Origin: Nitrospira sp.
GTDB lineage: Bacteria > Nitrospirota > Nitrospiria > Nitrospirales > Nitrospiraceae
Direction of reading: 5' to 3'
Length of the DNA: 62,854 nucleotides
Assembly (NCBI GenBank): GCA_024998625.1
Contig: JACOEL010000025.1
Span: 1-62,854 of the forward strand
The position numbers and the translations under genes are program-made. The notes beneath the pieces are model-generated. The model was not told the DNA's origin. It worked only from the letters and a program-made list of their open reading frames with translations, and ran no database searches. This document shows positions 53,819-62,827 of the stretch, piece by piece. The stretch's first letter is position 1, and the number at the start of each line of letters is the position of its first letter.

Positions 53819-55024
53819 ATGCAGTGTCACTATTTGTCGTCGATTCGAAGCTGTCTGGCGCTGGCCGGCCTTCTGCTCCTGAGCCTTCCGGCTCCGGCAG
53901 GCGCCGACACGCAGATTTTTCCGGTTCCCTCCGTCTCGACCAGCCGGAACGACGGTAACGATGCCGGCCTGATCGCGCCGATCCTGATTGCGGATCCGGA
54001 CGGAGAACTGAAGTATCTGATGGCACCCATGCTCATTCAGAACTCGATCGTGGGTACACGCGGGGTCTTCAATCTGTTCAAGTACGATCCGGGTGGACGC
54101 CAGATGCGATTCATCGCCTCGTTGACCGAACGGATTGAACGCAAGGTGTTATTCGATTATGTCGATCCGGCATTCGGCAATGGGCAATATTCACTCAATT
54201 TCGGCGGCACCTTTTTTAAGAACGCGACCTCGCGGTTCTTCGGCCTCGGCCAGGCGACGACCCAGGCCGCCGAGTCCAACTATACGGCCAGGGAAGCGCG
54301 CGCCTATTGGCGGCTCGGACTCTACGCGAATGAGGTGACGCAGATTTCTGTCGGCCAGCGGGTCCGGCAGGTGCAGCTCCAGCGAGGGGCGATCGATCTG
54401 CCCTTTTCGGTTGAGCAGTTTCCCACGGTTGACGGCATTCAAGGCGAATCCATCATCGTGGGCCACCGCGCCTCGTTTTATTACGACACCCGTGACAGCC
54501 TGGTGACCCCCACCGACGGCGTGGCCATCACCGCCTATGCCGAACTGAATCAAAATGTGAAAAACGGCGACCATCCGGTGTATTCACGATACGAACTCGA
54601 AGTCAAAAAATTATTCCCCAGCGAGTCCAAACGCGCCATCCTGGTGGTTCGCGCCGACCTGCAGGCGACGATCGGATCTCAGGTGCCGTTTTTCGAACAG
54701 TCTTCGCTCGGGGGGCAGAACAATCTGCGCGGGTTCGGCTTGGACCGATACATCGACAAACATCTGATTGCCTTCAGTATCGAAGAGCGAATCCACATCT
54801 TGAGGACGAAACTGGCTGGGGTGACCGCGGATTTCGAGGTGGCGCCCTTTCTCGACACGGGGCAGGTCTTCAACTCGTTCAAAGACGTCAGCTTTCAAGA
54901 TTATCGGATGACGCCGGGGGTGGGGTTTCGCGCCATCGTTCGTCCGAATGTCGTCGGCCGAGTAGATTACGGGTACAGTCGTGAGGGGGGAGCGGTCTTC
55001 GCAGGGTTAGACTTTCCCTATTAA
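53819..55024 (+). CDS. outer-membrane Omp85/BamA-type beta-barrel without POTRA domains
   Basis: A signal peptide (LAGLLLLSLPAPAGA) precedes about 370 residues with the C-terminal half of an Omp85 barrel: GHRASFYYDTRDSLVTPTDG, LGGQNNLRGFGLDRYIDK and a terminal aromatic (GLDFPY). The LRGF motif marks the BamA/TamA group. No POTRA repeats are present before the barrel, so it cannot be a standard BamA. It begins 34 bp after mlaC, so it probably belongs to the same operon as the lipid shuttle. Confidence 0.78.
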   Translation: MQCHYLSSIRSCLALAGLLLLSLPAPAGADTQIFPVPSVSTSRNDGNDAGLIAPILIADPDGELKYLMAPMLIQNSIVGTRGVFNLFKYDPGGRQMRFIASLTERIERKVLFDYVDPAFGNGQYSLNFGGTFFKNATSRFFGLGQATTQAAESNYTAREARAYWRLGLYANEVTQISVGQRVRQVQLQRGAIDLPFSVEQFPTVDGIQGESIIVGHRASFYYDTRDSLVTPTDGVAITAYAELNQNVKNGDHPVYSRYELEVKKLFPSESKRAILVVRADLQATIGSQVPFFEQSSLGGQNNLRGFGLDRYIDKHLIAFSIEERIHILRTKLAGVTADFEVAPFLDTGQVFNSFKDVSFQDYRMTPGVGFRAIVRPNVVGRVDYGYSREGGAVFAGLDFPY

Positions 55025-55054
55025 GTGCCACTGAGTGAACGGCCGGGGTTGCTC

Positions 55055-56053
55055 ATGCGGTACACAATTCATTGGTTCTGCCTCTTTGCACTCCTGAGTG
55101 TCCTGCCGCGTGCTGCCGGAGCGGAAGGCTTTGGTCCGTTTCCAGTCAGAAACTTTCAAGCGTTGGATCAACTGGTCCTGGCCATGCCGGGCGAGCGGGC
55201 GACGGTGCTTCGCAAGGGCGATTTCGATGTGCGGCTGGAAGTGGCGAATACGGCCAGCATTGCCAGAGATAGCGAGGCGCAGGCCAATGTGGCGATGAAG
55301 TTTGAAACGATTCGAGCCGGCCTCTTCTTGCGGTATGGTCTTACCGATCGATTGGAGCTCGGCGCAGAGATTCCGGGCTACCATCGGTACCGGGGCTTCA
55401 TGGAGGGGGCGATACTTGGGGTGGAACGGGGCACGACCGGCGTGGCGCCTCCGCGCAAGGCCCTGCGGGAGACTGGGTACGCGTTTCATATTGCGAACGG
55501 TGCCCGCACGCTGTTTCAGGGATCCGAAGGCGCGACTGGATTAGGAGACATCTCGTTTTACGGCAAGTACCAGATTCTCAAAGAAACCTCGAGTCTTCCA
55601 GCCCTGTCGGTTCGGGTCGGGGTCAAGGCTCCGACCGGAGACTCCGGCGAGGTGTTCGGCAGCGGGCATCCTGACGCCGGCATCGGCTTGGCGCTGGATA
55701 AGAAATTCGCGGGTAACTGGATTCTATACGCGAACCTCAACGGAGTGTTTCCCACGGGACGGATCGCCGGGTTGGACCTTCAGCCGGTAGTCAGCGGGTT
55801 GGTCGCCGTGGAATATCTCTGGACGGAGAACTTTTCCATCACGGCACAGTTCGATTATTATTCCCCGCCGTTTCACGGGACAGGAACGCGCGTCTTGGAT
55901 AAGGGCGTGACGGAGTCGGTCCTGGGGGTGAGTTACCGAATCCTTCCCGCTCTGCTCTGGCAGCTCTATGGAGTGGAGAATCTTGATTTCATCACCGGGA
56001 GCGCGGCGGATTTTACCCTCTCCACCGTCCTCACCTACCGGTTCCGGTCGTAG
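55055..56053 (+). CDS. DUF3187-type outer-membrane protein
   Basis: A signal peptide (FCLFALLSVLPRAAG) precedes alternating strands with GLTDRLELGAEIPGYHRYRG and VKAPTGDSGEVFGSGHPD, and the protein ends in an aromatic-basic YRFRS. It matches DUF3187 proteins, predicted barrels of unknown role. I chose the ATG at 55055 after GGGG; a frame from 55025 exists. It follows the Omp85-like gene by 30 bp, so the two barrels are probably cotranscribed. Confidence 0.72.
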   Translation: MRYTIHWFCLFALLSVLPRAAGAEGFGPFPVRNFQALDQLVLAMPGERATVLRKGDFDVRLEVANTASIARDSEAQANVAMKFETIRAGLFLRYGLTDRLELGAEIPGYHRYRGFMEGAILGVERGTTGVAPPRKALRETGYAFHIANGARTLFQGSEGATGLGDISFYGKYQILKETSSLPALSVRVGVKAPTGDSGEVFGSGHPDAGIGLALDKKFAGNWILYANLNGVFPTGRIAGLDLQPVVSGLVAVEYLWTENFSITAQFDYYSPPFHGTGTRVLDKGVTESVLGVSYRILPALLWQLYGVENLDFITGSAADFTLSTVLTYRFRS

Positions 56054-56236
56054 TCGGGAGGGCGAAGTTTTTGGTGCGGGGGAAGGCGAAATCTTGACAC
56101 AGGCAGTGCCATATGTGAGGATGAACCGATCATACGAAACTGCTTCGCTGCTTCGTCGCGACCTTCTCTATACGGCTTGTTCCCACTGAATGAATACCTG
56201 CGTCCAATTGTCATCATTTGACAAGGAGATTGTGCA

Positions 56237-58183
56237 ATGTCTCTGCTGAAAAATATCCACAGTCCCGCTGATTTGAAACGCCTCTCCCCTGAGCAGTTTC
56301 CGGAACTGTGCCAGGAGATCCGTGAGCAGATTCTTACGGTGGTTTCGAATGTCGGGGGGCACCTGGCCTCCAATCTGGGTGTGGTGGAGCTGACGGTTGC
56401 GCTGCAATATCTCCTGGATACGCCGAAAGATAAAATTGTGTGGGATACCAGCAATCAGGCCTATACCCACAAATTGTTGACTGGACGCCGGGAACAGTTC
56501 CATACGCTCCGGCAGTACGGCGGGTTGAGCGGGTTCTGTAAGCGTGAAGAGAGTGTCTACGATACCTTCAATGCCGGGCATGCCGGCACCGGTGTCTCCG
56601 CCGCATTCGGGATGGTGGAGGCGCGCGAGCAGCGGAACGAAAAACACAAAGTTGTCTGCGTGGTCGGTGACGGCGCCATGACGGCCGGGATGACCCTCGA
56701 AGGGTTGCACCATGCTGGCGGCACCAACAAGGATTTCATCGTCGTCCTGAACGACAATCAGATGTCCATTTCGAAGAACGTCGGGGCGATTTCGGCCTAC
56801 CTGAATCGGACCTTCACCGGCGAATTCTACGCGCGTATGCGGGAGGAAACCGGTCAACTGTTGCGGAAGATCCCCCACATCGGCCTTGAGGTGCAGAAAA
56901 TCGCCCGGCGCGCCGAGGAATTGGCCAAGGGGGCGATTCTTCCCGGTCTGTTGTTTGAGGAGTTGGGCTTCCAGTACGCCGGACCGATCGATGGCCATAA
57001 TTTTGAGCACCTGCTGCCGACCTTGGAAAACGTGCTCAAAATGAAGGGCCCGGTCCTCCTGCACGTGATCACGAAGAAGGGTTTGGGCTATCAGGCGGCC
57101 ATGGATAATCCGGTCTGGTTCCATGCCTGTCCGCCGTTCGTGCGTGAAACGGGCGTGCCGGCGAAAAAAGCCGTGCGCCCCAGCTACACCAGCCTCGCGG
57201 TCGATGCCCTGATCAAGGTCGCGCATCAAGACAAGCGGGTGGTGGCCATCACCGCCGCCATGTGTGAGGGCACCGGTCTGAATGCGTTCGAAAAAGTGTT
57301 TCCGGATCGGATTTATGATGTGGGCATCGCCGAGCAACATGCCGTCACCTTCGCCGCCGGTATGGCTGCGCAGGGCATGAAGCCCGTGGTCGCGCTCTAC
57401 TCCACATTCTTGCAGCGGGCCTACGACCAGGTGGTGCACGATGTGGCCACCCAGAACTTGCCGGTAACCTTTTGCATCGACCGGGGCGGCCTGGTGGCTG
57501 AGGATGGGACGACGCATCACGGTGCGTTCGATTTTGCCTTCCTGCGCCATGTGCCAAACATGGTGGTGGCGGCGCCGAAGGATGAAAACGAGCTGCAGCA
57601 CATGGTGAAGACCTGTGTGGCGCATGACGGGCCCGCCTCGGTGCGGTACGCGCGCGGCGTGAGTCTCGGCGTGCCGATGGATCCCGAACCGACGGCGTTG
57701 CCGATCGGCAAGGGCGAGTTGTTGCGGGAAGGCACGGATGTGGCGATTGTGGCGATTGGAGTCACCGTCTGGCCCGCCATGAAAGCGGCCGAACGGTTGG
57801 CGCAAGAGGGGATCTCCGCCGCGGTGGTCAACGCCCGTTTCGTGAAGCCCCTGGACACGGAATTGATCATCAAGACGGCGAAGAAGGTGCGCTGCCTGGT
57901 GACCGTCGAAGAAGGTTGCAAAATGGGTGGGTTCGGTTCCGCCGTCTTGGAAGCCCTATCCGAAGAAGGTATCACGAATCTCAAAACGAAGTTGATCGGC
58001 CTTCCCGATTGGTATATCGAGCAGGGACCGCAAGACCTGCTGCGCGAACGGTATGGCCTGACGGCCGACGGAATTTATAGCAAGGTGAAGGCGTTGTTCG
58101 GGGCCAGTGTGGCCACGGATGATGCCGCTCGGTTGGCATCGCTGGTGGGGAGCTTGCCGCACGGCGATGAGCAGGGCAGCTAG
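56237..58183 (+). CDS. dxs: 1-deoxy-D-xylulose-5-phosphate synthase
   Basis: DXS condenses pyruvate and glyceraldehyde 3-phosphate, the first step of the MEP pathway, using thiamine diphosphate. The TPP site is GDGAMTAGMTLEGLHHAGG with NDNQMSIS. The transketolase-like middle domain has VGIAEQHAVTFAAGMAAQGM and RGGLVAEDGTTHHGAFD. 648 residues is slightly longer than usual. The ribosome binding site is AAGGAG. ispG follows after 43 bp. Confidence 0.95.
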   Translation: MSLLKNIHSPADLKRLSPEQFPELCQEIREQILTVVSNVGGHLASNLGVVELTVALQYLLDTPKDKIVWDTSNQAYTHKLLTGRREQFHTLRQYGGLSGFCKREESVYDTFNAGHAGTGVSAAFGMVEAREQRNEKHKVVCVVGDGAMTAGMTLEGLHHAGGTNKDFIVVLNDNQMSISKNVGAISAYLNRTFTGEFYARMREETGQLLRKIPHIGLEVQKIARRAEELAKGAILPGLLFEELGFQYAGPIDGHNFEHLLPTLENVLKMKGPVLLHVITKKGLGYQAAMDNPVWFHACPPFVRETGVPAKKAVRPSYTSLAVDALIKVAHQDKRVVAITAAMCEGTGLNAFEKVFPDRIYDVGIAEQHAVTFAAGMAAQGMKPVVALYSTFLQRAYDQVVHDVATQNLPVTFCIDRGGLVAEDGTTHHGAFDFAFLRHVPNMVVAAPKDENELQHMVKTCVAHDGPASVRYARGVSLGVPMDPEPTALPIGKGELLREGTDVAIVAIGVTVWPAMKAAERLAQEGISAAVVNARFVKPLDTELIIKTAKKVRCLVTVEEGCKMGGFGSAVLEALSEEGITNLKTKLIGLPDWYIEQGPQDLLRERYGLTADGIYSKVKALFGASVATDDAARLASLVGSLPHGDEQGS

Positions 58184-58226
58184 TTGATGTCGAGGCGCAC
58201 TGAACAGGACATAAGCTGAGAAGCTG

Positions 58227-59432
58227 ATGCATATCACGAGAAAAAAGACGCGGCAGATTCAGGCGGGATCGGTCAAGATCGGCGGAGATGCGCCGATTTC
58301 AGTCCAGTCGATGTGCTCGACGGATACACGGGATGTGAAAGCCACGGTGGCTCAGATCCGTCAACTGGAAGAGGCCGGGTGCGAACTCATTCGTGTCGCC
58401 GTTCCTGATGAAGAGGCGGCGGCTGCACTTCCTCAGATCAAAGCCGCGATGACGGTTCCGCTGATTGCCGACATTCACTTTGACCACCGACTGGCCCTCA
58501 AGGCGGCGGAGGTGGTCGATTGCGTTCGCATCAATCCGGGCAACATCGGCGCGTGGTGGAAGGTGCAGGAAGTCATCAAGGCCGTCAATGAGCGGGGCAT
58601 TCCCCTGCGCGTGGGCGTGAACGGCGGTTCACTCGAACGTCCGCTGTTGGACAAATATGGCTGGCCCTCTCCCGAAGCCCTGTCTGAGTCGGCGTTAAAT
58701 GCAGTTCATGCCTTGGAAGACGAGGGCTTCACCAATATGAAGGTGTCTCTCAAAGCTTCCGACGTGCACCATGCCATCGACGCCTATTATTTGTTCTCCA
58801 CTCAGTCGAACTATCCGTTACATATCGGGATTACAGAAGCAGGGACGGCGATGACGGGAGCGGTCAAGTCCGCGATCGGCCTCGGATGGCTCCTCTCGCA
58901 GGGCATCGGCGACACCCTCCGAGTCTCGTTGGCGGCCGATCCGGTGGAGGAAGTCAAAGTCGGGTTTGAGATCCTCAAGTCGCTGGAATTGCGCCATCGC
59001 GGCATCAACGTGATTGCCTGCCCGACCTGCGGCCGCGTCGAAATCGACGTGGTACGCATGGCGAACGAGCTGGAAAAGAAACTCGGCCATATCAAGACGC
59101 CGTTGAATGTCTCCGTGCTCGGCTGTGTCGTGAACGGCATCGGGGAAGGCAAAGAAGCGGATATCGGCATTGCCGGCGGAGAGGGCAAAGGCATCCTCTT
59201 CAAGAAGGGCAAGTTGATGCGGAAGGTGCCCCTTGAAGAACTCATGGACACGCTGATTCAGGAAGTCGAATTGCTGGCCAAGGAAAAAGAGGCTGAAGCG
59301 GCCGGGACAGTTCAAGAGACGACTGGTTCGCAAAATGGCGATGCTGAGTCAGGCTGGGAGTTGATCGGCCATGCGCCGGATGAACATTCGACCATTGTCC
59401 GCGACATTCCTGTTCTCCCGTCCAAACGCTAG
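58227..59432 (+). CDS. ispG: 4-hydroxy-3-methylbut-2-enyl diphosphate synthase IspG
   Basis: IspG opens the cyclodiphosphate ring of MEcPP using a [4Fe-4S] cluster. Ligands lie in ACPTCGRVEIDV and SVLGCVVNGIGEGKEAD. The N-terminal TIM barrel has VQSMCSTDTRDVKATVAQI and VRINPGNIGAW. A 60-residue Glu- and Ser-rich tail is longer than usual and has no recognised function. It is cotranscribed with dxs, upstream of the tRNA-Cys gene. Confidence 0.93.
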   Translation: MHITRKKTRQIQAGSVKIGGDAPISVQSMCSTDTRDVKATVAQIRQLEEAGCELIRVAVPDEEAAAALPQIKAAMTVPLIADIHFDHRLALKAAEVVDCVRINPGNIGAWWKVQEVIKAVNERGIPLRVGVNGGSLERPLLDKYGWPSPEALSESALNAVHALEDEGFTNMKVSLKASDVHHAIDAYYLFSTQSNYPLHIGITEAGTAMTGAVKSAIGLGWLLSQGIGDTLRVSLAADPVEEVKVGFEILKSLELRHRGINVIACPTCGRVEIDVVRMANELEKKLGHIKTPLNVSVLGCVVNGIGEGKEADIGIAGGEGKGILFKKGKLMRKVPLEELMDTLIQEVELLAKEKEAEAAGTVQETTGSQNGDAESGWELIGHAPDEHSTIVRDIPVLPSKR

Positions 59433-59497
59433 CTTGTCGCAAGTTTCATCATGTGTGGTATGTTTCGAACATTCCTTCATTTCTCCGCTCTTCGCGG

Positions 59498-59527
59498 TTG
59501 AGTTCCTGAAGCTCCCCCTTCTATAAT
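59498..59527 (+). promoter_or_regulatory. promoter of tRNA-Cys
   Basis: TTGAGT (59498-59503) and a perfect TATAAT (59522-59527) are 18 bp apart. The predicted start falls a few bases before the tRNA. Confidence 0.7.
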
Positions 59528-59536
59528 CCGATCCGT

Positions 59537-59612
59537 GGCGCCGTACCCAAGTGGCTAAGGGAGCAGTCTGCAAAACTGCGATGCGGCGGTTCGAACCCGC
59601 CCGGCGCCTCCA
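59537..59612 (+). tRNA. tRNA-Cys (anticodon GCA)
   Basis: The acceptor stem GGCGCCG pairs with CGGCGCC, the discriminator base is T as in tRNA-Cys, and CCA is encoded. The anticodon loop reads CTGCAAA with anticodon GCA, and the T loop has GGTTCGAAC. The 3' part is the expected attachment site for the integrase gene that abuts it on the other strand. Confidence 0.95.
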
Positions 59613-60451
59613 CCCATTCCTATAGAAATCTCAGAGGGTTCGGTGATTCTGACCGGACCCTGTTCCACCCGCTGATTATCGCTACTCCCGGTTTTACTCC
59701 CGGTTCCACTCGAACTTTTCGCTGCAATGGCTCCCAAACTCGCTCGATTCACTGCTGTGCGTAAATGAGTTGGGGAGAGATGCGCGTACCGCATGGTCAT
59801 CGTGATCGTGGAATGGCCCATCAATTCTTGGACGGTCCGGATATCGACTCCTGCCATCACAGCCCGAGACGCGAAGGTATGCCGGAGGGTGTGCCAGGTC
59901 ACTCCTTCGATTTTTGCTCGTTTCAAGGCAGGTTCGTAGATTTTGACCACAAAGTTGCGCCCCTGCATCGGTTGTGCGGAGGTGAGAGGACTCGGGAACA
60001 GGAAAGGGCTGTGCATCCAAGAAGTGAGACCCTTTACGATTTCTAGCGCAGCATCCGTCAGAATAACGTGGCGGGTCTTGCCGGATTTACTCAGTGGAAT
60101 GGTCAGGATGCCCTGTTCGGAGTTCAGGCAGTCCCAGCGCGAATGAAACTGTTCGGTGAGGCGTAACCCTGTTTCGAGAGCGAAGGCCACAATCAACCAG
60201 TGCTCCGGAGGCAAGGTATCCCGGAGGCTGGAGATTTCCTTATTACTCAGGAAGCGAAGCCGCCCGGCAGGCTCGGAAAAGAACTTCACGCCTTTGATGG
60301 GATTGGCCGAAAGCAGACCATCGGCAATCGCCAAGTTCAGGATACGTCGTAAGGCTCCAAAGTAGCGGTTAATCGTTCGGGCGGTGCGTGTGCCCCTGTG
60401 TTTCATCTTGGCTTGGATATGCCGTAAGTCGTCGGCGGTAATCTCGGTCAA
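59555..60451 (-). pseudogene. tyrosine integrase, N-terminus broken by an IS5-type element
   Basis: The catalytic domain is intact: Arg in LETGLRLTEQF, His-x2-Arg in WHTLRHTFASR, and the nucleophile Tyr in TMRYAHLSPTHLR. A core-binding domain precedes it (RGTRTARTINRYFGALRRIL). The frame stays open into the flanking IS5 target site. It may continue across the element (KLLTEIT is preceded by LGR in frame), but I find no start codon on the far side. The C-terminal tail runs antisense into tRNA-Cys, as in tRNA-targeting integrases. The protein is probably non-functional. Confidence 0.8.
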
Positions 60452-60466
60452 AAGTTTCCGCCCTAG

Positions 60467-61299
60467 ATAATGTCGTCACGAGATATCAGCCCAGAGAGCG
60501 ATGCACCGGATTTGGACGGCGGCGAGGAAGGACGCTGAGTGTTTGGCATATCGCGTGGCGATGCCGCGCCACCGCTTGAGATGCAGGAAGGCGTTTTCGA
60601 TCAGGTGGCGCAGCTTGTACAGGTCTTCGTCATAGGACCTGGGCGTGGTTCTGTTTTTTCTGGGCGGGATCACCACGTTCATGCCCTGATTGCCAGCCTG
60701 CTCGACGATCGCCTTGCTGTCATAGCCCTTATCCGCAATCAGATGCTCTGCCGTGAGGCCTTCGATCAAGCGGCCAGCCGGCGTACAATCCGCTGTGGTA
60801 CCTTGCGTAATAACGACTCTGAGCGGCAGACCATGCGCATCCACGGCCAGATGTATCTTGGTGTTGAGCCCCCTTTTGTCCGGCTCATGTCCTGGTTGCC
60901 GCCTTTGGCGCCCGCCGCGTGCGGATGCACTTTGCAATGGCTGGCGTCAATCATCAGCCATTCATAGTCCGGCTCATCAATGAGGACATCCAACAATCCC
61001 TCCCAGACGCCCTTGTCCCGCCAGCGACAGAACCGACGCTGGACATTCTTCCAGTCGCCCAGGTCTGGCGGCAAATCCCGCCACGGGGCACCGGTGCGTA
61101 AAATCCAGACCACGGCATTGATGAACAAGCGATTATCCTTCGCGATCCCGCCCCAGACGCCCTCGCGTCCGGGTAAATGTGGCTCCAGCAATTTCCACGT
61201 TCTGTCGGAGATGTCGTGTCTTCGATGCGATGCGTTCATGCTCAACCTCCCTCGGTTCAGCATGATTCTACATCAATTCTCATCTCGTGACGACACTAT
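60467..61299. mobile_element. IS5-family insertion sequence (833 bp)
   Basis: Inverted ends ATAATGTCGTCACGAGAT (60467-60484) and ATCTCGTGACGACACTAT (61282-61299) match in 17 of 18 positions. They are flanked by a CTAG duplication (60463-60466 and 61300-61303), the usual IS5-group target. The element carries a two-frame transposase on the minus strand and interrupts the integrase. Confidence 0.9.
60476..61263 (-). CDS. IS5-type DDE transposase in two frames joined by -1 frameshift
   Basis: The first frame (61263 to 60766) has the helix-turn-helix region, WRDLPPDLGDW and the first catalytic Asp in LMIDASHCKVHPH. The second frame (60937 to 60476) has the second Asp in LIADKGYDS and the Glu in LIENAFLHLKRWRGIATRY. 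The frames overlap, and the homology crosses over at a run AAAAGGGGG (60869-60877 on the plus strand). A -1 slip there joins them, as known for the IS427 group. Spans given cover both frames. Confidence 0.85.
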
Positions 61300-61491
61300 C
61301 TAGTCTCGGAAAAGCGGAGTCCTCTGATGTCGGTTGTTGTGTAGCTGTGGAAATGACAGAAATGGTACGGATATTTTTTTCCTTCTTAATATCCAGCCTT
61401 TCTCGATTTAACCCCCTTGATCGTTACTGCTTTCGAGCCCATCATGTTCGAGGGTTTTTAACCAGCTCTTCCGGCAATACGAAGGTGGACT

Positions 61492-62235
61492 GTGTCCTCA
61501 TCAACGAGGACGATAGCGTGGGTGATTGCCACCATCGTCTTAGTAGGACTCGGAGTCTGGATCTCAGCCAAGGCAGCAGAGGGTCAATTTGGCACTCCCA
61601 AAGACAATGAGGGAACGCGTATTTTTAAAGCCACGGAACATCCCTATTACAGCGGAGCGTTTCACCTCACAGGTGGCCGAACCACGCTGGTGGGTAGTGT
61701 GCAAGGTCCGTCACCTTGGGATCATCTCGACTATGCGGGAAAGCATCTCACCCCGGTCCGGGGAACAATCGAAGTCGATGTCTCCGACTTAGCGAACACC
61801 GGGCGAGTGGTGGCTGAGTTTGCGGAGACAGCCGACCAATACCGAGTGGTCTTCGACCGGTTTGAAGGCGCCGCTCCGTATCAAGACGGAGGAATCGCCA
61901 CCCGCGTCTACGAACATGGAGACTCCAACCATGGCGATCCGCTCTATCCCAAAACCTGGCTCTATCTTGGGGGATGGGGGAAAGCCGATGTCTTCAAAAA
62001 TGGCCACCTCCTGTACAAAGACTACTCTGCGCATTTTATGGTCATGGAACAGTCGCGCGACCCCAAAACGCGTGAGGTGCATTATCCCGTGAAGCGAACG
62101 CTTCCTGGAGGGGAAACAGATCCAGCCGGGATGGAAATTGACCTGTGGGTCCGTTCAAAGGAACAAAACACCAAGAACTTTCCGCCGTTCGAGACCTTCG
62201 TCCACCTCTATTGGGAAGAAGTCACCTGGCGTTAG
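61492..62235 (+). CDS. hypothetical exported protein
   Basis: This 247-residue protein has an N-terminal hydrophobic helix (TIAWVIATIVLVGLGVWISAKA, about 7-28) and then a soluble, probably beta-rich domain facing outward. It has no Cys and shows PYYSGAFHLTGGRTTLVG, GTIEVDVSDLANTG, WLYLGGWGKADVF and a C-terminal FETFVHLYWEEVTWR. I do not recognise a family. The start is GTG after AAGGTGG. It lies between the IS5 element and a cation-efflux gene, 4 bp before it, so the two may be cotranscribed and linked to metal handling. Confidence 0.6.
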   Translation: MSSSTRTIAWVIATIVLVGLGVWISAKAAEGQFGTPKDNEGTRIFKATEHPYYSGAFHLTGGRTTLVGSVQGPSPWDHLDYAGKHLTPVRGTIEVDVSDLANTGRVVAEFAETADQYRVVFDRFEGAAPYQDGGIATRVYEHGDSNHGDPLYPKTWLYLGGWGKADVFKNGHLLYKDYSAHFMVMEQSRDPKTREVHYPVKRTLPGGETDPAGMEIDLWVRSKEQNTKNFPPFETFVHLYWEEVTWR

Positions 62236-62239
62236 ACAT

Positions 62240-62827
62240 ATGAATGCACACCATCATCCAAGTCAAAGCGAGGCGCACAGTCATTTCGGTAATCCCCCTG
62301 ACCATACCCACGGGACCGTCGATCCAACCATCCTGACCACAGAGAAGGGGATTTGGGCGGTCAAATGGTCGATGGTCGGTTTACTGCTAACTGCCCTCCT
62401 GCAAGCGGCGGTAGTCGTCGTCACCTCTAGCGTGGCTCTTCTCGCTGATACGATCCATAACTTTGGCGATGCGGCGACGGCTGTCCCTCTCTGGATTGCC
62501 TTCGTGATGGCCAGAAAAAGGCCGAGTAGGCGATTTAGCTATGGCTATGGCCGTGTTGAGGACCTCGCCGGAATCGTGATTGTGCTCATTATGTTCGCCA
62601 GCGGGCTGATGGCCGCTTACGAATCCCTAAGCCGACTGTTCCAACCTCACGAGATTCAGCACCTGAGCGCGGTAGTCCTCGCATCCCTGTTAGGCTTTAC
62701 CGGGAACGAACTCGTCGCGAGATTGCGGATTCGTGTCGGGAAAGAAATCAGCAGTGCGGCCCTCGTTGCGGATGGCTATCATGCCCGAACGGACGCGTTG
62801 ACTAGAACCTATCTCAAAATTGCTTGA
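62240..62827 (+). pseudogene. cation diffusion facilitator (CzcD-like), truncated
   Basis: A His-rich N-terminus (HHHPSQSEAHSHFGN) precedes the first metal site, SVALLADTIHNFGDAATAVP, and the second, SAALVADGYHARTDALT. These are the CDF-family His/Asp sites. The conserved part stops at TDALT; a seven-residue junk tail (RTYLKIA) ends the frame at 62827. The cut coincides with a terminal repeat at 62804, so a mobile element removed the last helices and the cytoplasmic domain. About 195 of some 300 residues remain. Confidence 0.85.

Noticed and set aside
61304-61440. Short frame beginning MMGSKAVTIKGVKSRKAG upstream of the IS5 element on the minus strand
   Set aside because: Only 19 codons with weak start context; it could be a vestige of the integrase start but is in another frame.
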